Part shown: piece by piece, positions 18,305-27,596 of the stretch
Numbering within the stretch: the first letter of the stretch is position 1
Layout: the number at the start of each line of letters is the position of its first letter
Program-made: the position numbers and the translations under genes
The notes under the pieces: model-generated
Seen by the model: only the letters and a program-made list of their open reading frames with translations
Told to the model about the DNA's origin: nothing
The model's database searches: none
DNA from: TMED109 sp002684605
GTDB lineage: Bacteria > Pseudomonadota > Alphaproteobacteria > TMED109
Direction: 5' to 3'
Assembly (NCBI GenBank): GCA_913046335.1
Contig: CAJWSU010000006.1
Location: forward strand, 1-64,000
Length of the DNA stretch: 64,000 bases

Positions 18305-18904
18305 TTAATTATTTTGTATCGCTCTTTCTAAGAATTCTATACGGTCTTGTCCCCAGAAAAGTTCACTATTGTAAATAAAAGTAGGAGCCCCCCATACATT
18401 ATTATTCATAGCTTCTTCTGTATTTTGAGTATATTGGTTATTAGTCTCATCAGACTTTGCTTGTTCTATAAGTAAGTTAAAATCTAAATTACAGTCTTTA
18501 CATACCTCTTTAATAGTTTCTTCATTAGAAATATCTTTTTCCTCCGTCCAGACGGCTTTCATAAATGAAAAAGCAACAGCAGATGGATTTATATTATTAT
18601 TATTTGCGGCTATTATAATTTTTTGTGAGAGAGTTGGGTCCACGGGAAAAAATTTGGGTTTAATTGTTAAAGGTATAGATAAGTATTCACTCCATCTTTT
18701 AAGTTCAGTAAGTCTATTTAATTGAACAGGTTGAGGACGATCTTTAACAGCGGCCGTCCCATTTTTTGCAAAAATTTCCATTAAATTACAAGGTTTCCAA
18801 TTTATTTTTAATTCATATTTCTTTTCAAGATTTAAGATTCGTGGAGTTGCTAAATAAGCCCAAGGGGAAGGTGTAGCAAAATAGTAATCAAGAGTCTTAG
18901 TCAT
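18305..18904 (-). CDS. 2-hydroxychromene-2-carboxylate isomerase / DsbA-family thioredoxin-fold protein
   Basis: 199-aa thioredoxin-fold protein of the kappa-GST/HCCA isomerase type. The N-terminal DYYFATPSPWAYLATPRI has the SPWAY serine expected for glutathione-using isomerases rather than a CxxC disulfide motif; NNVWGAPTFIYNSELFWGQDR near the end holds the cis-proline loop. Members isomerise aromatic breakdown products with glutathione. The 27-base gap to the upstream hydroxyacid dehydrogenase suggests one transcript. Exact substrate unknown. Confidence 0.85.
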   Translation of the reverse strand: MTKTLDYYFATPSPWAYLATPRILNLEKKYELKINWKPCNLMEIFAKNGTAAVKDRPQPVQLNRLTELKRWSEYLSIPLTIKPKFFPVDPTLSQKIIIAANNNNINPSAVAFSFMKAVWTEEKDISNEETIKEVCKDCNLDFNLLIEQAKSDETNNQYTQNTEEAMNNNVWGAPTFIYNSELFWGQDRIEFLERAIQNN

Positions 18905-18931
18905 AATGAGTTCCTTATAAAAGAATTAGCG

Positions 18932-19942
18932 TTATTTTTTTAAAAATTTTGTATTTATACAATTTGCAGTATTAACTCCTTTTATATGATCTATACAAGT
19001 TTTTAAAGCTTTTTCTCTAAGAAATACTAGTCCTGTAGGACTATAAAATGCAGAGTGTGGAGTTAAAACTATTCTGCCTTCTGCCCACTTTTCATTCAAC
19101 CAAGCTTTAATTAAAGGATGATTATTATCAGCAGGTTCTGTAGGCAAAACATCTAAGCCTATAGCTCTTATTTTTTCCGATTTTAGCGCTTCATATGCAG
19201 CATTAAGGTCAATAATAACACCCCTTGCAGTATTAACAATTACTAGATTAGGCTTACAAATATTAAACATCTTGTCATTAATCAAATTTTCTGTTTCTTT
19301 ATTAGCAAGACAATGTATAGAAATATAATCAGAGCTTGCAATCAAATCCTCTATCTTTAAAAATCTTTTTATATTTAGGGCTTTTTCTTGCCCATCAGGG
19401 ACATAAGGGTCATAGAAACTTACATTAAATCCGAATGCTTTAGCCCTTAATGCAAAGGCTGTACCTATTCTTCCGAGACCTATTATTCCAATATTTTTAT
19501 TTACGACCCTGTCTATTGTAGAAACAGCTGTATAATTCCAGTTTTCTTTTAGATTAAGTTTTAATAGCCTATCATACTCAGATATCCCTCTAGCAAAATT
19601 CATAATTAAAGAGAGTGCATGGTCTGCAACTTCATAAGTCCCATAATCAGGAACATTACTAACCACTATTCCAGCCGCTCCACATTTAACTTCATCAATC
19701 AAATCATATCCTACTCCCATTCTGGTAATGATTTTACAAGATTTAAGTTTTTGAATTACAGGAGCATCTATTTTCATATATAGTCCTGTAATTACTGCAT
19801 CAGCTTTGGCCCAAATTTCATCAGGTATTTCGTCAGAGCTTTTCGCATCATATTTAATTAAATTACAGATGCCTTTTGCAATTGGTTTCTCATATTTAAA
19901 GTCATCTTTACCTAAACTATCTGGATACAATATTGAATACAT
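18932..19942 (-). CDS. D-isomer-specific 2-hydroxyacid dehydrogenase (CtBP-like)
   Basis: NAD-dependent dehydrogenase of 336 aa that interconverts a 2-keto acid and its D-hydroxy acid. Dinucleotide motif GIIGLGRIGTAFALRA near residue 151; NTARGVIIDL and LDVLPTEPAD carry the arginine and glutamate; TPHSAFYSPTG supplies the catalytic histidine. VPDYGTYEVADHALSLIM is the CtBP-like signature. No serine-synthesis regulatory domain is present. It is probably in an operon with the HCCA isomerase-like gene. Confidence 0.88.
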   Translation of the reverse strand: MYSILYPDSLGKDDFKYEKPIAKGICNLIKYDAKSSDEIPDEIWAKADAVITGLYMKIDAPVIQKLKSCKIITRMGVGYDLIDEVKCGAAGIVVSNVPDYGTYEVADHALSLIMNFARGISEYDRLLKLNLKENWNYTAVSTIDRVVNKNIGIIGLGRIGTAFALRAKAFGFNVSFYDPYVPDGQEKALNIKRFLKIEDLIASSDYISIHCLANKETENLINDKMFNICKPNLVIVNTARGVIIDLNAAYEALKSEKIRAIGLDVLPTEPADNNHPLIKAWLNEKWAEGRIVLTPHSAFYSPTGLVFLREKALKTCIDHIKGVNTANCINTKFLKK

Positions 19943-20061
19943 TTTGAATTTCCCTTAATATATTCTATTTCATTTATTAGGTATAATACTTTCCACGCAG
20001 TAATTTATTGGATATTATAAACCTTTATTAGTGTAAAAATATAGCATAAGGAAAACAAAAT

Positions 20062-21477
20062 ATGAAAACAGAAATTTATAAATTATCTGCTTTAGAGTTA
20101 TCGAAAGCGTATAAAAATAAAACGTTATCTCCAGTTGAAGTTACATATTCTGTTTTGGAGCGTATTAAGAATGTTGATGAAAAACTTAACGCATACGTTT
20201 TTATTGATGAAGACTTAGCTATAAGCCAAGCAAAAGAATCAGAAATACGTTGGAATAAAGGAAATCAAAAAAGCGATATTGATGGTGTTCCTACAGCTAT
20301 TAAAGATTTATTATTAACTAAAGATTGGCCTACTATGAGGGGTTCAAAAACAGTCAATAAGAATTCAGACTGGAAAGATGATGCTCCTGTTACTGCTAGA
20401 CTAAAAGAATCGGGAACTGTTTTATTAGGCAAAACTACTACTCCAGAATTTGGTCATAAAGGTACTACCCAAAGTCCTCTGACTGGAATCACAAGAAACC
20501 CTTGGAATGTAAACCTCACTTCTGGAGGATCTTCAGGAGGCTCGTCTTCTTCAGTTGCCGCGGGAATGGGTCCATTAGCAATTGGAACAGATGGAGGAGG
20601 AAGTGTTAGAATACCTTGTTCTTTTACGGGCTTATTTGGAATTAAACCTACATTCGGTAAGGTTCCAGCTTGGCCATTATCACCTTTTGGAACAATTGCT
20701 AATGTTGGGCCAATGACTAGAACTGTTCATGATGGAGCATTATTATTTTCAATTATAAGTCAACCAGATTGGAGAGATTGGAATGCCAATACAAAAATGG
20801 ATAGTAATTTTATAGATAAGCTTGCTGAAGGAGTAAAAGGCAAAAAAATTGCTTATTGTCCTGATTTTGGAATGTCTCATGTAATAGAACCTTACTCTAT
20901 AGAAAAAGATGTAGAAATTATGACAAAAAAAACTGTTGAGTTATTGGAATCATTAGGAGCTCATGTAGAACAAATAGATATAAAATGGCCAAGAGATCCA
21001 AAAAAAGCTTTTAGTGTATTATGGACATCTGGAGCAGCTTTTCTAGCACAAAATTTTACTAATGATGAAAAAGGTTTACTAGATCCTAAGTTTAGGGAAT
21101 TTTGTGTAGAAGGGGCAGAACATTCTTTATTTACAAGACTTGAAGCTGAATCTTCAAGGGGTATAAATGGTGTAATGATTAATGAATTATTCCAGAATTA
21201 TGATCTCTTAGTGGGGCCAACTATGCCAACTAAGGCATTTAAAGCTGAATCTAATATACCAGAAGGGTGGGGCAAAGATATTTTTGATTGGACTCCATTT
21301 ACTTATCCATTTAATTTGACATGCCATCCTGCAGCCACGGTAAATTGTGGTTTTTCTGATGGTTTGCCAATAGGTTTCCAAATAATTGCTAGAAAAGATG
21401 CAGATGTAGATACTTTTATATGTGCTGCAGCTATAGAGAAATCTTTAGACTTAGTTGATAAATGGCCAGTACTATAA
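20062..21477 (+). CDS. Amidase (amidase-signature family)
   Basis: 471-aa amidase-signature hydrolase. The Ser-Ser-Lys triad can be traced: K81 in GVPTAIKDLL, the GGSSGGSSSS loop at residues 155-164, and nucleophile S181 in GTDGGGSVRIP. It resembles stand-alone amidases rather than GatA, because gatB/gatC are not adjacent and the C-terminal half differs. It hydrolyses an unknown amide. RBS AAGGAAAA before ATG 20062; followed after 38 bases by a NIPSNAP protein in the same direction. Confidence 0.87.
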   Translation: MKTEIYKLSALELSKAYKNKTLSPVEVTYSVLERIKNVDEKLNAYVFIDEDLAISQAKESEIRWNKGNQKSDIDGVPTAIKDLLLTKDWPTMRGSKTVNKNSDWKDDAPVTARLKESGTVLLGKTTTPEFGHKGTTQSPLTGITRNPWNVNLTSGGSSGGSSSSVAAGMGPLAIGTDGGGSVRIPCSFTGLFGIKPTFGKVPAWPLSPFGTIANVGPMTRTVHDGALLFSIISQPDWRDWNANTKMDSNFIDKLAEGVKGKKIAYCPDFGMSHVIEPYSIEKDVEIMTKKTVELLESLGAHVEQIDIKWPRDPKKAFSVLWTSGAAFLAQNFTNDEKGLLDPKFREFCVEGAEHSLFTRLEAESSRGINGVMINELFQNYDLLVGPTMPTKAFKAESNIPEGWGKDIFDWTPFTYPFNLTCHPAATVNCGFSDGLPIGFQIIARKDADVDTFICAAAIEKSLDLVDKWPVL

Positions 21478-21515
21478 AAGCATATAGTATTTTAACTTAA
21501 TAAAAGGAGAAAAAA

Positions 21516-21839
21516 ATGATTGTAGAAATGAGAACATATACTATACATCCTGGATCAACACCTGAATATTTTAAGGTATATGAAACTATGGGTATGGAAG
21601 CCCAAAAAGAAATACTAGGACATATGGTTGGTTATTATGCAACTGAAATTGGTGATTTGAACCAAGTTGTTCACATGTGGGCTTATGATAGCTTAAATAG
21701 TAGAGTGGAGAGAAGAGCTAAATTAATGCAAGATGAAAGGTGGAAAAAGATGCTGCCGGAATTAAGAAAATTTATAGTTACTCAGAAAACTCAAATTCTT
21801 ATTCCTGCACCATTCGCAAAAATACCAAAAATTGATTAA
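21516..21839 (+). CDS. NIPSNAP family protein
   Basis: 107-aa dimeric alpha/beta-barrel protein. MIVEMRTYTIHPGSTPEYFK at the N-terminus and VHMWAYDSLNSRVERRA in the middle are characteristic of bacterial NIPSNAP proteins. The role is not established; they often sit beside catabolic genes, here an amidase. AAGGAG precedes ATG 21516. Its stop codon overlaps the stop of the convergent apbE by 4 bases. Confidence 0.85.
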   Translation: MIVEMRTYTIHPGSTPEYFKVYETMGMEAQKEILGHMVGYYATEIGDLNQVVHMWAYDSLNSRVERRAKLMQDERWKKMLPELRKFIVTQKTQILIPAPFAKIPKID

Positions 21840-22834
21840 GCTTTAGTAATAACAATCCTTTTTCTTTGATTGTTTAGAACTTCAAAACCAACTTCTAAAT
21901 TTTTAGCAAGTAATTCTGATTTTTTTGGATTCATAATTAAAAAAGCAGTAGCTAAAGCATCCGCTTCTGCTGCTTTTTTTGCTGTTACACTTACTTGTAA
22001 ATATTCATTATCGTTATAACCATTTTCAGGATTAAATATGTGGTGATATTTCCCAGATAAATCAAAAGGAGTTCCTAAACCAGCAGAAGTAGCAATTGCT
22101 GCATCTGTAAATTCAACTTCTCCTATACTATCTGTATGCTCAGGATTAGAAATTAATAAACGCCATGGCCTTCCTTCCGGGTGCTCGCCAACCCCTCTAT
22201 ATTCACCTAATTGAACTAAGGTGCTTCTTATTCCATAATTCATCAAACTTTCTGCTATTTTATCTGTTATATAACCTTGGGCAATACCATTTAAAGTCGA
22301 AGACATTCCTTCTATTGCATAACTGATTTTATTTTTTTCTATTTTTATTGATTTCCAATCCACTAGTTTTAAGGCATTACTTATTTGGGTACTTGAAGGG
22401 GGCTTTCCAAGAGTTGTAAATGACTCATTGTAAATATTCCATAATGGTTGAACTGTTACATCAAATGAACCATTTGTCATTTCAGAATATTTTTTTGATA
22501 AGTTAAATATATTTACCATCTCTGGATGAGGGTTTTCTATATAACCTTTTTTATTTAAAAGTGATAATTGTGAATTATTTTTATAAAGAGAAAAAAGGTT
22601 TTCAAGAGTTATTAGCTCTCCAACACTTTTTTTAAGAATTTTCTGTGCTTCTTTTTCATTTGGATGATAGATAGTTATTTCTGCTTGGGATCCTAGTGCT
22701 ATGCCGTTCCAAGTAACTTTTTTTAGCTCATCTTTATCTTTAAAAGTTACAAAACTTTTTCCTACAATAGCTCCGACTGCGGCAACGCCAACTATTTTAA
22801 GTAGCCTTCTTCGAGATTTATTAATAGCAATCAT
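21836..22834 (-). CDS. apbE: FAD:protein FMN transferase (ApbE), Tat-exported
   Basis: Attaches FMN to a threonine in periplasmic or membrane flavoproteins. The N-terminus KSRRRLLKIVGVAAVGAIVG is a twin-arginine signal. Then WNGIALGSQAEITIYHP, the GSFDVTVQPLWNIYN segment and LNGIAQGYITDKIAE, which bind FAD and Mg2+, follow in ApbE order; ATSAGLGTPFD is near the end. 332 aa is normal. Typical targets (NqrB/C, RnfG, FMN-binding domain proteins) are not in the window. Confidence 0.9.
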   Translation of the reverse strand: MIAINKSRRRLLKIVGVAAVGAIVGKSFVTFKDKDELKKVTWNGIALGSQAEITIYHPNEKEAQKILKKSVGELITLENLFSLYKNNSQLSLLNKKGYIENPHPEMVNIFNLSKKYSEMTNGSFDVTVQPLWNIYNESFTTLGKPPSSTQISNALKLVDWKSIKIEKNKISYAIEGMSSTLNGIAQGYITDKIAESLMNYGIRSTLVQLGEYRGVGEHPEGRPWRLLISNPEHTDSIGEVEFTDAAIATSAGLGTPFDLSGKYHHIFNPENGYNDNEYLQVSVTAKKAAEADALATAFLIMNPKKSELLAKNLEVGFEVLNNQRKRIVITKA

Positions 22835-22886
22835 ACATTTTCTCCTATTAATAAATAATAATACGAATTAAAATATATGCAATAAT

Positions 22887-25800
22887 TTATTCTGCTATTG
22901 CTGGGTTTAGTTTTTGAGAAACAAATGATCCTTCTCTAATAAAAATTCTTAGCATTGGTGGCACAATAGCTAAAGTTAAAATAGCAGAAAGACATAACCC
23001 TCCAATAATAACTGATCCCAATCCTCTATATAATTCTGACCCTGCTCCCGGAAAAAGTACGAGAGGAAGCATTCCAAATATACTGGTGAGTGTTGACATA
23101 AATATTGGCCTTATTCTATTTCTTGTGGCTTCAATTATGGCATCAGAAGTATTCATACTTTCTTCTCTAATATGTTGTAAAGTTTGATGAACCAATAAAA
23201 TAGCATTATTAACTACTATACCAATTAAAATCACAAAACCTAATATGGTTAACATATCTAAAGGTTGGAGAATATTGAGATTGAGAACCCATAAACCCAT
23301 AACACCTCCAGCCGCTGCAGGAGGTACAGATAGCATTATAACTAAAGGATATACAAAGCTTTCAAATAATATAGCCATTAATAAATAAACCATACATATT
23401 GCTACTAATAAGTTTATTACCATAGCATTCCAAGTATTCGTTAATTCATCTGCAGTTCCAGAAAGATTTAAATTCACTCCAGTAGGCAGGCCATTTTGTT
23501 CTAAGGGCAGAATCACATTTTCTTCAATCATATCTATTGCAGCTTCAAGAGGTATTGTATCTATAGGTTTTATTTGTAATGTAATTGTTCTATCTCGTTC
23601 TATATGCCTAATTTCTGTTGGTCCAGAAGTCATGACAATGTTGGCTAGTGAAGAAATAGGAAGTATTTTTCCACTTGGAGTCACAACAGGAATATTTTCT
23701 ATACCTTGAGTCTGAGTAATAGCATTTAATTTACCTCTTAGTGTTAAATCCATTCTTTTGGAATCTATTGTAATTTCTGCTATTCTTATTCCTGAATTAA
23801 ATGCATCTACACTTAAAGCTAGAGATTGCGCAGTAACATCATTATCAGCAAGCTTGACTCTATTAGGTTGAACCTGAATTTCTGGAGCTCCTAAAACCAA
23901 ACCTGGAATAGGTCTCATTTGATTCCCTTCATTTCTAGGAAATGTTTTTCCGACTAATCCAGCGGCTTGTTGTGCTACATTAACTACTTTATCTAAATCA
24001 GGACCTGTAATATCTAGATCTATAGATCTTCCTCCTCCAAAACCTCTTTGAAATAAGCTTGGTTGAGTAAAGAAACCAAATGTTCCAGGCTCTCCAAAAA
24101 GAGAGCGTGTTAATATAGGAATAAGTTCTCTCACACGGGTATCTTCTAATGCACTTGCGCCAAATAATGTTCTTCCTCCTGCACCAGCAACAAAAAAGTA
24201 ATTTCTAATTTTGGGAGGTTGCCCAATTTCTGATTCAGGACCAGTTTCAGAAGCCCATAAATCTTTAACACGTGTTTCAACTCTTTCAGCAATTTCTGTT
24301 AAGGTTGCAAGGTTATATCCGGGAGGAGGAAGCATTATTCCAAATATTAAATTTCTATTGCCTTCGGGTAAATATTCAAGTTTTGGCAGCATAGAATACG
24401 ACAGGGTAAGGGTTCCTGCGGCTACGGTACCAGCCATTAATAAAGAGGCAATCTTAGATTTGGTTATTAATCTTACATAGCCAACAGTATACTTAATAAA
24501 TAATCGAGCAAAATCATCTAAAATAATAATATTAAACCTTTTAGAAGTTACTCCTGTTAAGAGCCATTTTGCTAATGCAGGTAAAACCGTTACAGAAACT
24601 AAAAGGCTCATAGTAACAGCTACAGAAATTGCTACAGCAATATCACGAAAGAGTTGTCCTGCTTCTAATTTCATTATTAAAATTGGAACAAAAACTAATA
24701 CAGTAGTTAATGCAGATACCATAACAGCTGGCCAAACTTGTTTTGCACCAGAATAGGCTGCATTAGCTGCATCTTTTCCATTCTCTCTTTGTCTGTAAAT
24801 ATTTTCTAATACAACTATTGCAGCATCTACAACCATGCCCACAGCAAAAGCTATACCTGCAAGTGAAATAACATTGATAGATCTCCCTAAAGCTGCCATT
24901 ACAACGAATGCAGCAACTACTGAAATAGGTATAGATAGTCCTATAATAACTGTGGCTCGCCATGACCTTAAGAATAATATTAGTATAAATATTGCTAAAG
25001 AACCACCAATCCATATGTTTTGCTTCACTAGTTCTATAGCTGAATCTATATATATGGTTTCGTCATAAACTTGTTCTAGCTTTAGTCCTAAACCTGGTAA
25101 TGTATCATTATTTAATTCTTTTACGGCTTTTCTAACCCCTTCCATTATTTCAATAACATTACCGCCAGATTGTCGAACTGCATTTATAGCTAAAGAAGAG
25201 TATCCTAGAAACCTTATATTAGCAGTTGGCTCTTTGTACGTAAATTCTACTGTGCCTATATCATTTATAGTTACTCTACCGAAGTTACCATTATTATTTT
25301 CACTTATTAAAACAACATTTTTAACTTGATCAGGTGTTTGAAACTCACCTTCTGCTCTCACTATATAGCGTCTTTTACCTTCTTCAACATCACCCGCAGA
25401 AATAGAAGCATTTGCTCTTTGAAGAGCAAGAGCTATCTCAGGAACCGTAAGACCATAATTGGCCATTCGTTCTGGATCTATTGTTACTCTAAGCTCAGTT
25501 TGGCTTCCACCATATACTGTAGTTCTGGCAACCCCGGGTACTCGTTCTATTCTATCTTGAATAACATCTTCAACAATATCTCCATAGGCAGCAATATCAG
25601 TGTCATTTCCTTCAGTTTTACTTAATATAAACCATGCTATTGCGTTATCATCTAGTCCCGCTGTGTCAAGACTTGGTTCGCCTGCATCTTCAGGATAGCC
25701 TTCAATTTGATTTAATCTGTTAGAAACTAATAATAAAGCTCTATCCATATTTATATCAGTGTCAAATTCAACTGTAACTTCCGACCTTCCTGCCATTGCT

Positions 25801-26048
25801 TTTGCAGTTAATCTTTTAGATCCTTCTATTCCTTTTAAAACTTCTTCTTGGCGATTTACTATTTCTCTCTCTATTTCATAGGGAGAGGCGCCACCCCAAT
25901 AAGTAGTTACTGTTATTACGGGTTTATTAACATCTGGAGCTAATTGAATAGGTATTCGCTCTAATGCTATAAAACCTAAGACAATAGTCATAAATATCGC
26001 TGCTACCACAGCGATAGGTCTTTCTATAGAAGCGCGAATAATATCCAT
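22887..26048 (-). CDS. RND multidrug efflux pump, inner membrane subunit
   Basis: 1053-aa proton-driven exporter of the HAE-1 (AcrB-like) family: about 12 membrane spans in two halves with two large periplasmic loops. N-terminus MDIIRASIERPIAVVAAIFM and loop GGASPYEIEREIVNRQEEVL are typical. In the TM4 region the relay is AVGMVVDAAIVVLEN (one of the two AcrB aspartates is alanine) and in TM10 IGIVVNNAILLVHQ (asparagine in place of the AcrB lysine), so the proton path differs from AcrB. Its start codon overlaps the stop of the fusion-protein gene. No outer-membrane TolC-type channel is adjacent. Confidence 0.93.
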   Translation of the reverse strand: MDIIRASIERPIAVVAAIFMTIVLGFIALERIPIQLAPDVNKPVITVTTYWGGASPYEIEREIVNRQEEVLKGIEGSKRLTAKAMAGRSEVTVEFDTDINMDRALLLVSNRLNQIEGYPEDAGEPSLDTAGLDDNAIAWFILSKTEGNDTDIAAYGDIVEDVIQDRIERVPGVARTTVYGGSQTELRVTIDPERMANYGLTVPEIALALQRANASISAGDVEEGKRRYIVRAEGEFQTPDQVKNVVLISENNNGNFGRVTINDIGTVEFTYKEPTANIRFLGYSSLAINAVRQSGGNVIEIMEGVRKAVKELNNDTLPGLGLKLEQVYDETIYIDSAIELVKQNIWIGGSLAIFILILFLRSWRATVIIGLSIPISVVAAFVVMAALGRSINVISLAGIAFAVGMVVDAAIVVLENIYRQRENGKDAANAAYSGAKQVWPAVMVSALTTVLVFVPILIMKLEAGQLFRDIAVAISVAVTMSLLVSVTVLPALAKWLLTGVTSKRFNIIILDDFARLFIKYTVGYVRLITKSKIASLLMAGTVAAGTLTLSYSMLPKLEYLPEGNRNLIFGIMLPPPGYNLATLTEIAERVETRVKDLWASETGPESEIGQPPKIRNYFFVAGAGGRTLFGASALEDTRVRELIPILTRSLFGEPGTFGFFTQPSLFQRGFGGGRSIDLDITGPDLDKVVNVAQQAAGLVGKTFPRNEGNQMRPIPGLVLGAPEIQVQPNRVKLADNDVTAQSLALSVDAFNSGIRIAEITIDSKRMDLTLRGKLNAITQTQGIENIPVVTPSGKILPISSLANIVMTSGPTEIRHIERDRTITLQIKPIDTIPLEAAIDMIEENVILPLEQNGLPTGVNLNLSGTADELTNTWNAMVINLLVAICMVYLLMAILFESFVYPLVIMLSVPPAAAGGVMGLWVLNLNILQPLDMLTILGFVILIGIVVNNAILLVHQTLQHIREESMNTSDAIIEATRNRIRPIFMSTLTSIFGMLPLVLFPGAGSELYRGLGSVIIGGLCLSAILTLAIVPPMLRIFIREGSFVSQKLNPAIAE

Positions 26049-27187
26049 TATTCTTCCTCGCTTTTATTAATATTCTTTTCTTTAATTGGAGCTACTTTTT
26101 GTCCAGGTCTTAATCTTTCATTACCTTTAACTACAGTTATGTCTCCCACTTCAATTCCACCCAAAACTATAAATCTGTTTCCAACTCCATCACCTAATTT
26201 AACAGGCTTAATCTGAGCTTTTTCTTCTTTTACAATATATACTAGAGACATACCTTCTCTTTTTAAAATAGCATCTTTATGGACAGTAGGTGCTTGTACA
26301 CCAGGCCCTATAGGTATAGAAATATTTACATTTTCTCCTACAAATAATTTTCTAGATATAGGGTTGCTATCAAATTTTAAATGTACAGGAATTGTTCTAG
26401 AACTTGAATTTTCTCTTACTCCTATGGCTCTAATTTTAGAAGAGAAAGTTATATTATCTGTAGTTGTAATTTTAATAGAATTGTCTCGTTTTAATATTCT
26501 AGCTCGTTTTGACGGAACATCTGCTCTAACTTCTATAAGAGTTTCGCTTACAAGGTTAAAAAGTGTGACTCCTAATCCAACGCCTTCGCCTATTTCAACC
26601 CTTTTATGCTCTATTATTCCATCAAATGGTGCTTCAACTGTTGCTCTTCTGAGATTTAGGTCTGCAAGTTTCTCTTCTTGAATCATTGATTTTAGTTGAG
26701 CCTCAGTAATTTCCTCTTTAGCAAGTAAAGATATCTGTAAACTTTGAAGCTTTTCATAATTTGCAACATTAAAAGAGGAAGATTTTTTTAAACTTTCCAT
26801 TCTATTTAGATCTAATAAGTTAATATTAGTTTCAGCTTTAGCACTTTTCAATTCTGCATTAGCAGCGCTTACTTTAGCAGAAGCAATTTCAGATAACCAT
26901 TGATAACGTTCAATATCTATTAATGCTAGAACTTGTCCTTTTTTAACTTTATCTCCTACCTCTACTAATACTTTTTGAACTTTTCCTATAACCGCAGCAG
27001 AAATTTTTGATTCTTTAAGTGAGACAACTCTACCTATTATTGGGATAGATTGATTTAAAGATTCTAATATAACTGCATCAACTTCTACAGAAGCTGCTCC
27101 CTGTGAAAAAGCATGATTTTTAAATGTTAATGTACATAAAACAATTAATGCAAAAATTTTGTAATGAGTTTTTATAGAATTTTTCAT
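26048..27187 (-). CDS. RND efflux periplasmic adaptor (membrane fusion protein)
   Basis: HlyD/AcrA-type adaptor that links the RND pump to an outer-membrane channel. Signal peptide YKIFALIVLCTLTFKNHAFS, then a lipoyl/barrel-sandwich half (VQKVLVEVGDKVKKGQVLALID), a helical hairpin (~residues 95-170) and the returning half (VEAPFDGIIEHKRVEIGEGV), then a beta-barrel. No lipobox cysteine is seen. The frame extends to 27229, but AAAGG lies shortly before ATG 27187 and the signal peptide starts there. First gene of the pump operon. Confidence 0.9.
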   Translation of the reverse strand: MKNSIKTHYKIFALIVLCTLTFKNHAFSQGAASVEVDAVILESLNQSIPIIGRVVSLKESKISAAVIGKVQKVLVEVGDKVKKGQVLALIDIERYQWLSEIASAKVSAANAELKSAKAETNINLLDLNRMESLKKSSSFNVANYEKLQSLQISLLAKEEITEAQLKSMIQEEKLADLNLRRATVEAPFDGIIEHKRVEIGEGVGLGVTLFNLVSETLIEVRADVPSKRARILKRDNSIKITTTDNITFSSKIRAIGVRENSSSRTIPVHLKFDSNPISRKLFVGENVNISIPIGPGVQAPTVHKDAILKREGMSLVYIVKEEKAQIKPVKLGDGVGNRFIVLGGIEVGDITVVKGNERLRPGQKVAPIKEKNINKSEEE

Positions 27188-27501
27188 ATTAGACCTTTTA
27201 ATTTTTTTAAATTTAAATATTGTTATCACAAATCCAGTATTTACTACATTAAAAATTCTATTGTTTTGGAAGTTTTAATTAATTTACAGAGTATTTAAAT
27301 ATATTTAAGAAGACAGTAGTAAAGCTTCTTTTAATAAATTCTTATAGCTTATACCCATACTTTCCCTGAATGCAGGCTTTTATTAGTATCAATACCATTT
27401 TCTCTTAGTTCAATTATTACTTTTTTTTGTTATTACAACTAGTCAATACAAGTTTTATTATAGAGTATCACAGGAGAAGAATCTCTCTAATTCTAATTGC
27501 A

Positions 27502-27530
27502 TTGACTACTTGCTATTATATAAATATATT
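27502..27530 (+). promoter_or_regulatory. Sigma70-type promoter of tetR
   Basis: TTGACT (27502-27507) and TATATT (27525-27530) are separated by exactly 17 bases, five of six matches to consensus in each box. The predicted start site (about 27537) falls inside the palindrome at 27534-27547, a classical arrangement for autorepression. Confidence 0.6.
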
Positions 27531-27533
27531 TAT

Positions 27534-27547
27534 ATACTGATTAGTAT
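27534..27547. promoter_or_regulatory. Predicted TetR operator, copy 1
   Basis: ATACTGATTAGTAT: arms ATACT and AGTAT with a 4-base centre. It lies 3 bases after the -10 box of the tetR promoter. A nearly identical palindrome is found upstream of the MMPL operon at 28926-28939, and a weaker one at 27579-27592. Assignment to this TetR protein is inferred from position and repetition. Confidence 0.55.
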
Positions 27548-27578
27548 TAATATAATTTGATAATGTCAAGTATTAAAA

Positions 27579-27592
27579 ATACTGAGTGGTAT
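27579..27592. promoter_or_regulatory. Predicted TetR operator, imperfect copy 2
   Basis: ATACTGAGTGGTAT: left arm ATACTG intact, right arm TGGTAT with one mismatch to CAGTAT. It ends 4 bases before the tetR start codon, where binding would also block elongation or translation initiation. Less certain than the other two copies. Confidence 0.35.
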
Positions 27593-27596
27593 AAAA

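Larger units (their letters stand above)
27188..27596. promoter_or_regulatory. Divergent control region between RND pump and tetR
   Basis: 409 bases without a gene. The right part carries a good promoter toward tetR (27502-27530) with an operator-like palindrome at the start site (27534-27547) and a second, weaker copy just before the ATG (27579-27592). No copy of that palindrome was found near the RND operon start on the left side, so the pump may not be controlled by this regulator. No small gene, tRNA or riboswitch was recognised in 27230-27500. Confidence 0.45.

Noticed and set aside
24763..25014. Alternative minus-strand frame inside the RND pump gene
   Set aside because: Out-of-frame reading of a membrane-spanning part; cysteine- and tyrosine-rich translation typical of a shadow.
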